40,076 nucleotides of DNA from Acholeplasmatales bacterium. Lineage in GTDB: Bacteria > Bacillota_I > Bacilli_A > Acholeplasmatales > Anaeroplasmataceae. The stretch is from the NCBI GenBank assembly GCA_017449215.1, contig JAFSJY010000029.1, positions 1 to 40,076 on the forward strand. Reading direction: 5' to 3'. This document shows, piece by piece, positions 26,784-34,854 of the stretch. Numbering within the stretch: position 1 is the stretch's first letter; each line of letters starts with the position of its first letter. Under the pieces are notes generated by a model. That model had not been told where the DNA came from. It saw only the letters and a list, made by a program, of their open reading frames with translations, and did no database searches. Both the position numbers and the translations under genes were made by a program.

Positions 26784-27863
26784 TTAAGCATTACCTTGCG
26801 TTTCAGGAATTTCGAAGTATGTTGTTCTTAAATTTGAAATTTCTGCCAAGAATTCCTCTTCAAGCCACTCACTTCTATCATTTTTACCATATCCAAATGT
26901 GAATTTAAAATATTCTAATGCATTAAGATTTTCGTTAAGTTTAAATTCAATGTCCTTAAATTCAAGATAATAATTGCCAGCACCATATAGTGCATCATAT
27001 AAAGCAGATGATGCAACATTTATTGTCTTATTTAAATGATAAACTCTATCAGTCACAGTAAAGTTATCTAATTCTTTTAAAATTGTATCACATAGAGCAA
27101 AGTTACATACATTCTCCATATTGTTATTTAGGCATCTATTAACAAAGTTTGACGCAATACTTCTTTCCATTGGATTAGTACTATCAATATATTCTGTGTG
27201 CTCTACTAAATTTTGTCCACTTTGGATAAATAGACGATAGCTATCAGTATCAATATTGTATGTTGAATACCCAACTAATGATGCATCATCAAAGCTAACA
27301 GTCGAACTTGTTGCCTGCTTTTGTAAAACATTACCATAGTTATAAGCAACATAAGTAACAACATCAAATTTAGTAGGTTGAGAACTTGTTGAAAGACCTA
27401 ATGTACATTTAAGTGTAATGTTAGTTGACAATAGTGTTGATCTAATTGCATTACCTATAGAAGATTCCTTGTCAAAGTTTTCACCTGCTAAACAATTAGT
27501 ATAAATCCACTTAGCATTACCAGAATCTAGTTGTGTATCTAGCTGTGTATTCAAATGTTTACTTACTAGTTGGACAGAACTGCTTGGCTTATATGAGGCA
27601 TTTTTCTCATATATTTTGTTTGTATCATCATCGACATATAGTGAATAAAGTTCTCCTTCATTGTTATTTGGAGCGCCATGTCCATGAGTAACATTGCTTG
27701 ATTCAGTTTTTGGACTTCCTGACCCATCCTTGGTATTATCTGGACCAGTATCAGTATTATCTGTGCCACTTGGTGTTGATCCACCATTATTACTTTCAGA
27801 ATCACATGAAGCAAGTCCAAATAAGAATAATAAACCTAATGATAAAGTAAATAATTTTTTCAT
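26784..27863 (-). CDS. Secreted lipoprotein of unknown function
   Basis: The 359-residue protein starts with a lipoprotein signal (MKKLFTLSLGLLFLFGLASC, lipobox LASC, acylated Cys20). A low-complexity linker rich in Ser, Gly, Asp, Asn and Thr follows (about 21-65), then a globular region of about 290 residues with no family I recognise. It has several cysteines after the first (such as in TNCLAGEN, LKCTLG, NRCLNNN and NVCNFALCD), which could form disulfides outside the cell. A strong AAGGAGG site precedes the start. It has its own terminator and is monocistronic. Confidence 0.82.
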   Translation of the reverse strand: MKKLFTLSLGLLFLFGLASCDSESNNGGSTPSGTDNTDTGPDNTKDGSGSPKTESSNVTHGHGAPNNNEGELYSLYVDDDTNKIYEKNASYKPSSSVQLVSKHLNTQLDTQLDSGNAKWIYTNCLAGENFDKESSIGNAIRSTLLSTNITLKCTLGLSTSSQPTKFDVVTYVAYNYGNVLQKQATSSTVSFDDASLVGYSTYNIDTDSYRLFIQSGQNLVEHTEYIDSTNPMERSIASNFVNRCLNNNMENVCNFALCDTILKELDNFTVTDRVYHLNKTINVASSALYDALYGAGNYYLEFKDIEFKLNENLNALEYFKFTFGYGKNDRSEWLEEEFLAEISNLRTTYFEIPETQGNA

Positions 27864-28017
27864 TGTTTCCTCCTTGTTAAAAGCAAATATAATATTGCAA
27901 TTTTTATGGATAATTTACATTAATTATTAAATTTTCAAAAATCAAATCGTAAATTATGTATATATATTTTAACATATTAAAAAAAATAATGCACATTTTT
28001 TTATGATGTGCATATTT

Positions 28018-28458
28018 TTAAGTATCTATTCTTACTAATTCCTTTATTTCTTTATTTCTATAATTTATATCATCTCTTAATGAAAAGCCCTGCTTTTCCC
28101 AAAAGGCATTAGCAGCCTCATTTCTTTTAAATACAAGTAAGGCAACCTTATTAATGTCTAATTCCTCTAATGACTTCATAACATTTTTTACTAATTGAGT
28201 ACCGATTCCTCTTTTTCTATATTTAGGATTAACAGCCAAATGATAAATATATCCACGTCTTCCATCATTTCCCGCAATTACAGCCCCAACAACAATATTA
28301 TCCTCTATCGCGATGAAGCATGATGTTGGATTTCTTTTTAAGAATTTATCTATTCCTTCTTTAGAATCATCTGAATTATTAAATCCCATTCCAGTACATG
28401 ATAGCCACATATTATAAACTTCATCATAATCTTCTATTGTCATAATTCTAATCTTCAT
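28018..28458 (-). CDS. GNAT-family N-acetyltransferase
   Basis: The protein has about 146 residues and is a single GNAT domain. IRIMTIEDYDEVYNMW begins the fold; YHLAVNPKYRKRGIGTQLV is the acetyl-CoA binding motif A (Q/R-x-x-G-x-G/A); LLVFKRNEAANAFWEKQGF is motif B, as in RimI-like and small-molecule acetyltransferases. I chose ATG 28458 (MKIRIMT), with GAGGAG 8 bases upstream. The substrate is unknown. It begins about 25 bases after the small membrane-protein gene and is probably co-transcribed with it. Confidence 0.88.
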   Translation of the reverse strand: MKIRIMTIEDYDEVYNMWLSCTGMGFNNSDDSKEGIDKFLKRNPTSCFIAIEDNIVVGAVIAGNDGRRGYIYHLAVNPKYRKRGIGTQLVKNVMKSLEELDINKVALLVFKRNEAANAFWEKQGFSLRDDINYRNKEIKELVRIDT

Positions 28459-28482
28459 ATGTATTCTCCTCAATATAAGATT

Positions 28483-28851
28483 TTACATTATATAAAAGCC
28501 AACAATTATAATATTAGAACCACCATTAATATTTTTCTTAAATCGTTTGTTAAAGTAATACATAATACCAACAATTGGATCTATTAATATTAAGAAACCA
28601 ATTCCATAATAACCAAGCTTATATCCGGCATAAACTGATTCCTCTACTGATAATGTTTTAAACCAATTAATAATGTACTTTATCATAGGTGGGAAAAAGA
28701 ATGTAAATACACTTGTTACAACACAAGTGATAATCCTTTCTATATTCCATACTTCTTCTTTATCCATGAAATATAAATAAACTATTATAGTAACTAATAC
28801 AGCAGATATAATTAGTACTTTTAATTTTGTAATTAAAGAATCATTTTTCAT
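28483..28851 (-). CDS. Small hypothetical membrane protein
   Basis: The 122-residue protein has three likely membrane segments (about 10-30, 38-57 and 80-97) and a basic C-terminal tail. I recognise no family. A GGAG site precedes ATG 28851, and a GNAT gene follows closely in the same direction. The function cannot be inferred. Confidence 0.65.
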   Translation of the reverse strand: MKNDSLITKLKVLIISAVLVTIIVYLYFMDKEEVWNIERIITCVVTSVFTFFFPPMIKYIINWFKTLSVEESVYAGYKLGYYGIGFLILIDPIVGIMYYFNKRFKKNINGGSNIIIVGFYIM

Positions 28852-28917
28852 ATTAATACTCCATGTAAAAAATAATAAAACACTAGAATAATTTTATCAT
28901 AATGTATAATAATATGC

Positions 28918-28923
28918 TATAAT
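28918..28923 (+). promoter_or_regulatory. Extended -10 promoter of the RhuM-PLD leader
   Basis: TGCTATAAT has a perfect -10 box at 28918-28923 and an extended TG. A second TATAAT lies at 28905-28910. Transcription would start near 28930, just before the leader ribosome site. Confidence 0.5.
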
Positions 28924-28948
28924 TAATGCATACGAGGAAGTTGTAAAT

Positions 28949-28996
28949 ATGAGACATTTCATTAAACTTGAATTACAACTTAAGAACAAATTTTGA
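28949..28996 (+). CDS. Putative leader peptide of the RhuM-PLD gene
   Basis: A 15-residue frame (MRHFIKLELQLKNKF) ends in TGA right at the foot of the terminator hairpin, and GAGGAAG lies 8 bases before its ATG. This order (ribosome site, short peptide, stop, terminator, ribosome site, gene) is that of translation-sensitive attenuators. A ribosome at the stop would cover the 5' arm of the hairpin and let transcription continue. Expression is not proven. Confidence 0.5.
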   Translation: MRHFIKLELQLKNKF

Positions 28997-29034
28997 GCCT
29001 TATTGCTAAAATGCAGTAAGGCCTTTCTTTTTTT
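28997..29034 (+). terminator. Leader terminator (attenuator) before the RhuM-PLD gene
   Basis: GCCTTATTGC pairs with GCAGTAAGGC (one G-U pair) around a 6-base loop, followed by CTTTCTTTTTTT. It stands between the leader peptide and the ribosome site of the gene. Confidence 0.8.
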
Positions 29035-29056
29035 AGAAAACCAGGAGGAAAATAAT

Positions 29057-29926
29057 ATGAATATTCAAGAAAAGAAATATGAATTGATAAAATTTGAGGA
29101 TGGAGAATTTAGCTTAGATGTGAATGTATCACCCGATGAGGAGACTGTTTGGCTAAGCGCTCAAGAAATGGCGTATATGTTTGAAAGAGATTATAAGACA
29201 ATACAAAAGCATATTAATAACGTATTTTTTGAAAAAGAGCTTGATAAAATAAGTAATTCGCAAAAAGTGCGACTTACTGGAAACGATAAACCAACACAAT
29301 ATTATAGCTTAAATGTAATTATCTCAGTTGGTTACCGAGTTAAATCACAACGAGGCACACAATTTCGTATTTGGGCTAATTCAGTCTTAAAACAATATTT
29401 ATTAAATGGATATTCAATAAATAATAAAAGATGTGTTGAATGCCAAGAAAATATAATAACATTAAATAATAAAGTAAATAATTTAATTGAAAATACATCT
29501 AATATGAATAATAGATTATTATCGCTTGAATCAACTGATAAAATATTATCAAATATGCTATTTTATGAAAATAATATATTTGAGGCATATTCTTATATTA
29601 AAAAGCTTCTTCTATCTGCTAAGAAAGAAATAATTATTATTGATGGATATATAGATATAACTGTATTAGATATGTTAAATGAAATAAATATACCTATTAC
29701 TATTTACACATTACCATCTGCTAGTATTACTAAACAAGATATTTCTAAGTTCCAAATCAATCATAATTTAACTGTAATAAGGACAAATATAATACATGAT
29801 AGATTTTTAATAATAGATAATGAAATATATTCTATTGGTTCTTCTATTAAAGATGTAGGAAAGAAACGATTTGTTATGACAAAGATAATTACTATAAGTA
29901 AAGATGATTTATTAAAGAATATATAA
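29057..29926 (+). CDS. RhuM-family protein with PLD-like C-terminal domain
   Basis: The protein has about 289 residues. The N-terminal RhuM module (about 1-115) shows DETVWLSAQEMAYMFERDYKTIQKHINNVF-like sequence, then YSLNVIISVGYRV and QFRIWANSVLKQYLLNGY, typical of RhuM virulence-associated proteins. A coiled linker (about 118-165) leads to a region with HDRFLIIDNEIYSIGSSIKD (about 251-270). This resembles one half of a phospholipase-D HxK motif, with Arg in place of the usual Lys. ATG 29057 has a strong AGGAGG site. The RhuM half matches that of the protein at 32371-33315. The domain could be a nuclease-like effector or an inactive binder; no experiment on this family informs the choice. 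Confidence 0.8.
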   Translation: MNIQEKKYELIKFEDGEFSLDVNVSPDEETVWLSAQEMAYMFERDYKTIQKHINNVFFEKELDKISNSQKVRLTGNDKPTQYYSLNVIISVGYRVKSQRGTQFRIWANSVLKQYLLNGYSINNKRCVECQENIITLNNKVNNLIENTSNMNNRLLSLESTDKILSNMLFYENNIFEAYSYIKKLLLSAKKEIIIIDGYIDITVLDMLNEINIPITIYTLPSASITKQDISKFQINHNLTVIRTNIIHDRFLIIDNEIYSIGSSIKDVGKKRFVMTKIITISKDDLLKNI

Positions 29927-30059
29927 GAAATAAAAGCCTTGATAACTATGTATCAAAGCTATTGTTCTTAGATGAATATTTCAATTTAAAAATGTACAAT
30001 TTGTGCACCACTAAATTTTTAGACTTCAAAGTATTATACTGTATAAAACTCTATTTGTA

Positions 30060-30551
30060 TTATTCTTCTCCTAATTTCAGTGTTACATTGCTTTTATTTA
30101 GCAAACTATTAAGTTCACTTTGATTCATATTTATATGACCTAATTTAGTATAACTCCAGCTATTTGTTCCAAAGAAAATTACAATTTGATTACTTGAATA
30201 TAAAACTACATCACCTGGATTTGTGGTTATTTGTGAGTCATTACTTGTAATAGTTTTACCTATTGAACCAACTTGTTCAAATCCTCCATATTGATGCATC
30301 GTTATTGTAATTCCATTTTTAGCATATTCCATTAATTCATTTACAGAATCGTTCTTTTCCCAAGTAATATTAACAACAATATCATCAATTTTCATAACAA
30401 AAACACTCTCCTCACTATCCATATCACCAGTATTTTTTTGGCTTTCAGTTTCATTAGTTTTATCTAAATCGTTTAAATTATTATTGTTATTTGAACATCC
30501 TAACAAACTAAAACCAATAAAAATCAAAATGGCAAAAATAATCTTTTTCAT
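30060..30551 (-). CDS. Cyclophilin-like-fold lipoprotein
   Basis: The protein has about 163 residues. A lipoprotein signal (MKKIIFAILIFIGFSLLGC) is followed by an Asn/Asp-rich linker. A domain of about 105 residues matches the cyclophilin-like fold found in many gut Firmicutes lipoproteins (about 57-163), with TTNPGDVVLYSSNQIVIFFGTNSWSYTKLGHI as the recognisable part. Such domains lack known isomerase activity. The start is ATG 30551 with AAGGAT upstream. The XRE/zinc-ribbon regulator gene begins just upstream on the same strand, so the two are probably one operon. Confidence 0.82.
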   Translation of the reverse strand: MKKIIFAILIFIGFSLLGCSNNNNNLNDLDKTNETESQKNTGDMDSEESVFVMKIDDIVVNITWEKNDSVNELMEYAKNGITITMHQYGGFEQVGSIGKTITSNDSQITTNPGDVVLYSSNQIVIFFGTNSWSYTKLGHINMNQSELNSLLNKSNVTLKLGEE

Positions 30552-30566
30552 CAAATATTATCCTTC

Positions 30567-31322
30567 TCATCTCTTTTTAAATAATAACAAATTAGGATTA
30601 TTACCTTCTTCTTCGTATGTACATACTAAGATATAATCAGCATTGGCAACAACACCATAACAAAATTTATCACTTTCAAGTTGTGTTCCTAAATATGTTA
30701 TTTGATCATTTAAAAATTTAGCTTTAATTCCGCTTGGAAGTGGATATTCTAAATTTACATAAGAACCTACTAATGCATTTAAACTTTCAACTTTAGGCAT
30801 TCCTTTAATATGTAAATCATTTATTTCTTCTATGAGTTCTTTCTTAAAAGCTTCAAATTTGCCACCATCGCTTAAATAATCATGATTTTTCCAATATTTT
30901 AAGTTTGGTAACATATTTTTTATATAAAAACGAGCCTGTTCTTCGTTAAAACCAGACTTAACCATATGTGGAACACAAACATCTATAAGCGAATCCATAT
31001 CATGATAAGTATATGTTCCATCAGCATAACACCATTTACAATAATCCTCATTTAGTGTTCCATTACTATCATGACCAATTAATTCATCAGTAAGTGGCAT
31101 ACCGCAGCATTGACAAATTAGTTCTCTAGGTGATCCTAAAAGTGTGTTAATTGAAACATTAAATATATTAGATAATAATTTTAAAGTTTCAGTATTTGGG
31201 ATAGTTTCCCCAGTTTCCCAACGCGAAACTGCTTGTCTAGTTACAAACACTTTTTTTGCAAGTTCATCTTGAGATAACCCATGTTTATTTCTTAATTCCA
31301 ATAATACATCTTTTGTTTTCAT
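30567..31322 (-). CDS. XRE-family regulator with zinc-ribbon domain
   Basis: The 251-residue protein begins with a helix-turn-helix of the XRE type (ELRNKHGLSQDELAKKVFVTRQAVSRWETGETIPN, about 9-43). Next is a zinc-ribbon region, CQCCGMPL (about 71-78) and CKWCYADGTYTY (about 97-108), as in PF12674-type zinc-ribbon proteins, with an MLPNLKYW end. The C-terminal 75 residues have no family I know. GAGGTGAG precedes ATG 31322. It probably regulates its own operon with the lipoprotein downstream. The zinc site may sense metal or redox state; that is inference. Confidence 0.8.
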   Translation of the reverse strand: MKTKDVLLELRNKHGLSQDELAKKVFVTRQAVSRWETGETIPNTETLKLLSNIFNVSINTLLGSPRELICQCCGMPLTDELIGHDSNGTLNEDYCKWCYADGTYTYHDMDSLIDVCVPHMVKSGFNEEQARFYIKNMLPNLKYWKNHDYLSDGGKFEAFKKELIEEINDLHIKGMPKVESLNALVGSYVNLEYPLPSGIKAKFLNDQITYLGTQLESDKFCYGVVANADYILVCTYEEEGNNPNLLLFKKR

Positions 31323-31661
31323 CGTTTCTCACCTCTAGCATCATTATATAATATTAAAAGAATAAAATCACGCAACAAGCTGTTGCTATAAAAAGTATAC
31401 AACAAAAGGTGTTTTTTCAATTTACCACGAAAATGCAACATTTAATATAAAAACGTCCGAGTACAAATCATTAATAACTTAAAAAAGTTCCAAAATAGAG
31501 CTTATAAGACTCTAAATTGATGCTATATTTCTTCTAATGTTTTAAATAAATGGCTTAGTTATGCGATTTTTACGTTTATATAAAGAAAAAAACCTTGACA
31601 CTATTGTATCAAAGCTATTGTTCTTAGATGGCTTGGGACTAGTTTATTAATACAATTTACA
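31323..31661. repeat. Intergenic copy of a degenerate insertion-sequence remnant
   Basis: About 210 bases here (about 31428-31640) match 33410-33660. Shared pieces include CGTCCGAGTA/TGTCCGAGTA, TAGAGCTTATAA.ACTCTAAATTGATGC, TTTAAATAAATGGCTTA and CTATTGTTCTT. The last motif, with GTATCAAAG before it, is also found near 29955. No gene is present. Confidence 0.5.
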
Positions 31662-32378
31662 TTACTTACTTAAATCATATTTTAATATAATTTCTTCTCC
31701 ACAATAATCATTTGTTTTTTTAAAGCCATTATCTTCATATACATGAATTGCTTTAACATTCTTTTCTTCTGTTGATATCCATATAAATGATTCATTAATT
31801 GATATTGATTTAATAATTTCAATTAATTGTTTTAAAGCAAGCTTACCTAATCCTTTATTTTGATGCTTTGCTTCTATCATCATTCTTAAAATACAATAAT
31901 TATTTAAATAATCACCTTTTATTTTATCTCCAACATAGCCTTTAGTAATCATTATAAAACCAATTGGTACTCTATTTCTATATATAGCAATAGGTAGTAC
32001 ATATGCTCCCATAGTTTTAAATAAATATGCTTCTGCTAAAGACATTTCATTTGAAGCAACAAATTCTTTATCTTCACTATTTACATCTAGCATACATACA
32101 TCATAAAAATTATCTTTATTAATTTCTCTAAATTCTAAATTAGGTAAACTATATTTTAATAAATCAACATTTATAATTGTATTATCTACAAATTCATTTA
32201 TGTCTAATGTATATAATTGACATAATTTCACAAGTTGACTAAAAGCTATATCGTTGACTCCTTTTTCAATTTTATTAATAGTTGATGATGATGTATATCC
32301 AAGTGAATCAGCAAATTCTTGTAATGTTAAATTATTAGATGTTCTTATTTCTTTTATTTTATCTCCTAATTTACTCAT
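31662..32378 (-). CDS. XRE helix-turn-helix fused to GNAT acetyltransferase
   Basis: The protein has about 238 residues. An N-terminal XRE domain (about 1-65, IKEIRTSNNLTLQEFADSLGY then INKIEKG) is joined to a GNAT domain (about 80-238) of the spermidine-acetyltransferase type, with ASNEMSLAEAYLF, IGFIMI, LRMMIEAKHQNKGLGKLAL (acetyl-CoA motif) and EKNVKAIHVYEDNGFKK. ATG 32378 overlaps the stop of the RhuM-Fic gene by 8 bases, so the two should be co-translated. It may be a regulator that acetylates, or is controlled by, a small molecule or the Fic partner. That is speculation from gene order. Confidence 0.82.
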   Translation of the reverse strand: MSKLGDKIKEIRTSNNLTLQEFADSLGYTSSSTINKIEKGVNDIAFSQLVKLCQLYTLDINEFVDNTIINVDLLKYSLPNLEFREINKDNFYDVCMLDVNSEDKEFVASNEMSLAEAYLFKTMGAYVLPIAIYRNRVPIGFIMITKGYVGDKIKGDYLNNYCILRMMIEAKHQNKGLGKLALKQLIEIIKSISINESFIWISTEEKNVKAIHVYEDNGFKKTNDYCGEEIILKYDLSK

Positions 32379-33315
32379 TATTATCACTTAATAAATGCAT
32401 AATAACATTTATCATTATCTCCATTTCATCAGGTTTAGATTCAGCAGTTAATAATGTTATAGCAACTAATGTATTATTAGATATTACTAATTTGCCATTT
32501 TTAACTAATCTCTTATTCTTATTTAAAAATTCTAAGAATAGAGTTGCTGCAATTCTTTTACACCCATCAGCAAAAGGATGATCTTTTACTAAGAAATATA
32601 ATAAGTGTGCTGCTTTATCTTCTATTGTTGGATATAATTCAGTACCAAATACATTTTGATATACTGCTTCTAATATACCATTTAATTTACCATTTTCTTT
32701 TTCTACACCAAATAGATTGGAATCATTATTGAATTTCATTGAATCTATAATTTTTCTTGCTTCATTATATTCAATTTTATAAATGGTATCATTGCCCTTA
32801 GGCTTTTCAAGTCTCTGATGATCATAATCATCTAATAAATCAAGGGCATTAGTATAAGTTTTAATTACTTCAGTAAGTTCATATGAATCAATATTTAAAG
32901 CTGATGCTAACATCTTATTTTGAATATCTATTACTTTATTTAATTTTTCTAATCGTTTATTATTTATTGAATAACCTTGAATTAAGTATTCTTTTAATAC
33001 TTTATTTGCCCATCTTCTAAAAATTATACCTCTTTGAGAATTAACTCTATAGCCAACAGAAAGAACGACATCCAAATTGTATAATTTAGCAGGTCTATGG
33101 TTCCCACTTATGTCGGAAATTCCGACGGAAGTATTTGAATCTAACTCATTACTACTAAAAATATTATTTATATGCTCTGTAATTGTACTTCTAGCTTTGC
33201 CAAAAAGTTGAGCAATCTCATCTTGAGTTAGCCAAACAGTATCATTTACTTTATCAGTCCTTACATCTAGTTCAAAATCATTATCTACAAATTTTACAAT
33301 ATCATATTTTTCCAT
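32371..33315 (-). CDS. RhuM-family protein with Fic/Doc C-terminal domain
   Basis: The protein has about 314 residues. The N-terminal RhuM module (about 1-120: DTVWLTQDEIAQLFGKARSTI, LDVVLSVGYRV, FRRWANKVLKEYLIQGY) is followed by a Fic/Doc domain (about 180-300). Its motif is HPFADGCKRIAATLF, where Doc-type proteins usually have Asn and this one has Cys. Fic domains transfer AMP or phosphate to protein targets; the altered residue lies next to the Mg/phosphate loop and could weaken activity. I chose ATG 33315 (MEKYDIV...), although an upstream GTG or ATG is possible. The stop overlaps the XRE-GNAT start, a toxin-regulator-like arrangement. Confidence 0.82.
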   Translation of the reverse strand: MEKYDIVKFVDNDFELDVRTDKVNDTVWLTQDEIAQLFGKARSTITEHINNIFSSNELDSNTSVGISDISGNHRPAKLYNLDVVLSVGYRVNSQRGIIFRRWANKVLKEYLIQGYSINNKRLEKLNKVIDIQNKMLASALNIDSYELTEVIKTYTNALDLLDDYDHQRLEKPKGNDTIYKIEYNEARKIIDSMKFNNDSNLFGVEKENGKLNGILEAVYQNVFGTELYPTIEDKAAHLLYFLVKDHPFADGCKRIAATLFLEFLNKNKRLVKNGKLVISNNTLVAITLLTAESKPDEMEIMINVIMHLLSDNNE

Positions 33316-33399
33316 ATATATCATTCCCATCACTAGTATAATTATATCACTTTATAGATTATAAATCAATAAATGCATAAGCAAATTTAACCAATAATC

Positions 33400-33505
33400 C
33401 TATGTCTTTTACCACAGAAACGCAATACTTAACATAAAAATGTCCGAGTATAGGAAAAATGTCCCTACTACCAGGAAAAGTGTCACTAATACAAGAAAAA
33501 TGTCC
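33400..33505 (-). mobile_element. Degenerate IS21-like terminal repeat array without transposase
   Basis: On the minus strand GGACATTTTTC, GACACTTTTCC, GGACATTTTTCC and CGGACATTTTT are strung together in about 90 bases. Multiple GGACATTTTT/TGACACTTTT repeats are typical of IS21-family ends. No istA or istB frame remains nearby. Confidence 0.5.
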
Positions 33506-33659
33506 GATTACAAATCTTAAAAAGCACCAAATTAGAGCTTATAAAACTCTAAATTGATGCAACATTTCTACTAATACTTTAAATAAATGGCTTAACTATG
33601 CGGTTTATACGCCTATACAAAGAAAAAAGGTTTAACACCAAACGGTATTAAACCTATTG

Positions 33660-33790
33660 TTCTTTAATGTATAAGGACAACTATGGTAATACAAATGAAA
33701 CACCCCTTAAATTTTGAAACACCCTATCAAAAAAGTGAAACACCTTTGAAACACCTTGAAACACCCTTTCGTGTAAAAGAAAAAACTCCA
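33660..33790. repeat. GAAACACC repeat array
   Basis: GAAACACC(T/C) occurs five times in about 75 bases (33707-33768), preceded by GTATAAGGACAACTATGGTAATACAAAT and followed by CTTTCGTG. The same arrangement recurs at 35085-35160. It looks like a second type of insertion-sequence end. Confidence 0.55.
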
Positions 33791-33865
33791 TCTTTATGAC
33801 AAATAACTAGGATTGAGGTATACTCATTTTCTCAGCTTTTACATTTTATAGCAAATCATATATGG

Positions 33866-34543
33866 TTATTTGCAATTAAATTCGTTCGCCTTTTTAATTA
33901 ATCTTTCTACTAATTCTTTTGCATTATTTAAATCAATTTCAAAATGCTCATCTCTATATTTTCTTTTAAATTCTTCAGTAAATAATGTGAAATCATATTT
34001 TGAATAATCACTAAATTGATATGTGTTACAGCAATATAGGCTTTCAGCATATCCCATTATTCTGTTTGCATATCCTTCTTGATGCTTTAATATTGTTTTA
34101 TAATCAACCTCATCCATATAATCTTCTGGACAATTCATGCAATATATAAAGCCAATTGGTATTTTCTTTTCAATTTCTCTTCTAGATGTTCCATCAGGAT
34201 TTACATGGTATGAGCCTATTGGGAATAATAATCTTTCTAAAAATGATCTAGATACACCTGATGGCATATCATAATAAATAGGTGCACCTAATATAATGAC
34301 ATCAGCATATAAACATTTTTCTAAGATTGGTCTTAAGTCATCTTTATATGCACAAAGACCATTTGTTTTACTATTTTTAAGTTTACATGCAAAGCATGAA
34401 ATACAGCCTTTAAAAGGCTTGTCGTAAAGATTTATTAATTCTGTTTCACATCCTAATTCTTTAGCCTTACCAAGTGCACTATTTAGCATTTTAGCCGTAT
34501 TAAAATTCTTTCTTGCACTTCCATTTACTGCGATTACTTTCAA
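33866..34543 (-). CDS. NADPH-dependent FMN reductase / flavodoxin-like protein
   Basis: The 225-residue protein has a flavodoxin-like fold. AVNGSARKNFNTAKML at the N terminus binds the FMN phosphate, and LGAPIYYDMPSGVSRSFLERLL (about 80-101) is the second FMN loop. The cysteine-rich piece GCISCFACKLKN...CAYKDDL (about 46-68) is typical of the iron-sulfur-flavoprotein-like NAD(P)H reductases of anaerobes. The start codon is TTG at 34543, chosen because the GSARKN motif needs it and AAGGAG lies upstream. It acts in the cytoplasm; its electron acceptor is unknown. It stands alone between remnants. Confidence 0.88.
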   Translation of the reverse strand: MKVIAVNGSARKNFNTAKMLNSALGKAKELGCETELINLYDKPFKGCISCFACKLKNSKTNGLCAYKDDLRPILEKCLYADVIILGAPIYYDMPSGVSRSFLERLLFPIGSYHVNPDGTSRREIEKKIPIGFIYCMNCPEDYMDEVDYKTILKHQEGYANRIMGYAESLYCCNTYQFSDYSKYDFTLFTEEFKRKYRDEHFEIDLNNAKELVERLIKKANEFNCK

Positions 34544-34586
34544 AACTTAATAATCTCCTTTCAAATATTAAATTATATATTTTTAT

Positions 34587-34750
34587 TTAAAATTTCGTTT
34601 TGCTGATTCTATATAAACTAACCTTATTAGGTTTAAAATCTAATTCTATCTTATAAAATTCAACGCCTTTATTATAAGCATCCTCTACTGTTTTCTTTAC
34701 CTCTTCATAGCTCGTAATCTAAGAATTGCCTTTGGATAATCATATTGCAT
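34587..34750 (-). pseudogene. Frameshifted small protein gene
   Basis: From ATG 34750, behind GGAGGTAAG, the minus strand reads MQYDYPKAILR. A second frame then continues ITSYEEVKKTVEDAYNKG and VEFYKIELDFKP to a stop at 34587. Joining the frames would give a protein of about 55 residues. I recognise no family. The good ribosome site and coherent second frame suggest a recently broken gene. Confidence 0.45.
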
Positions 34751-34854
34751 TATGCTTACCTCCAATACTTTGTCAGTTCATATAAAATTATAGCACTTTA
34801 TTAAAATAATTGGGAATAATTTAAAAAAGAATTTTATGCTTTACACGATAGCCT

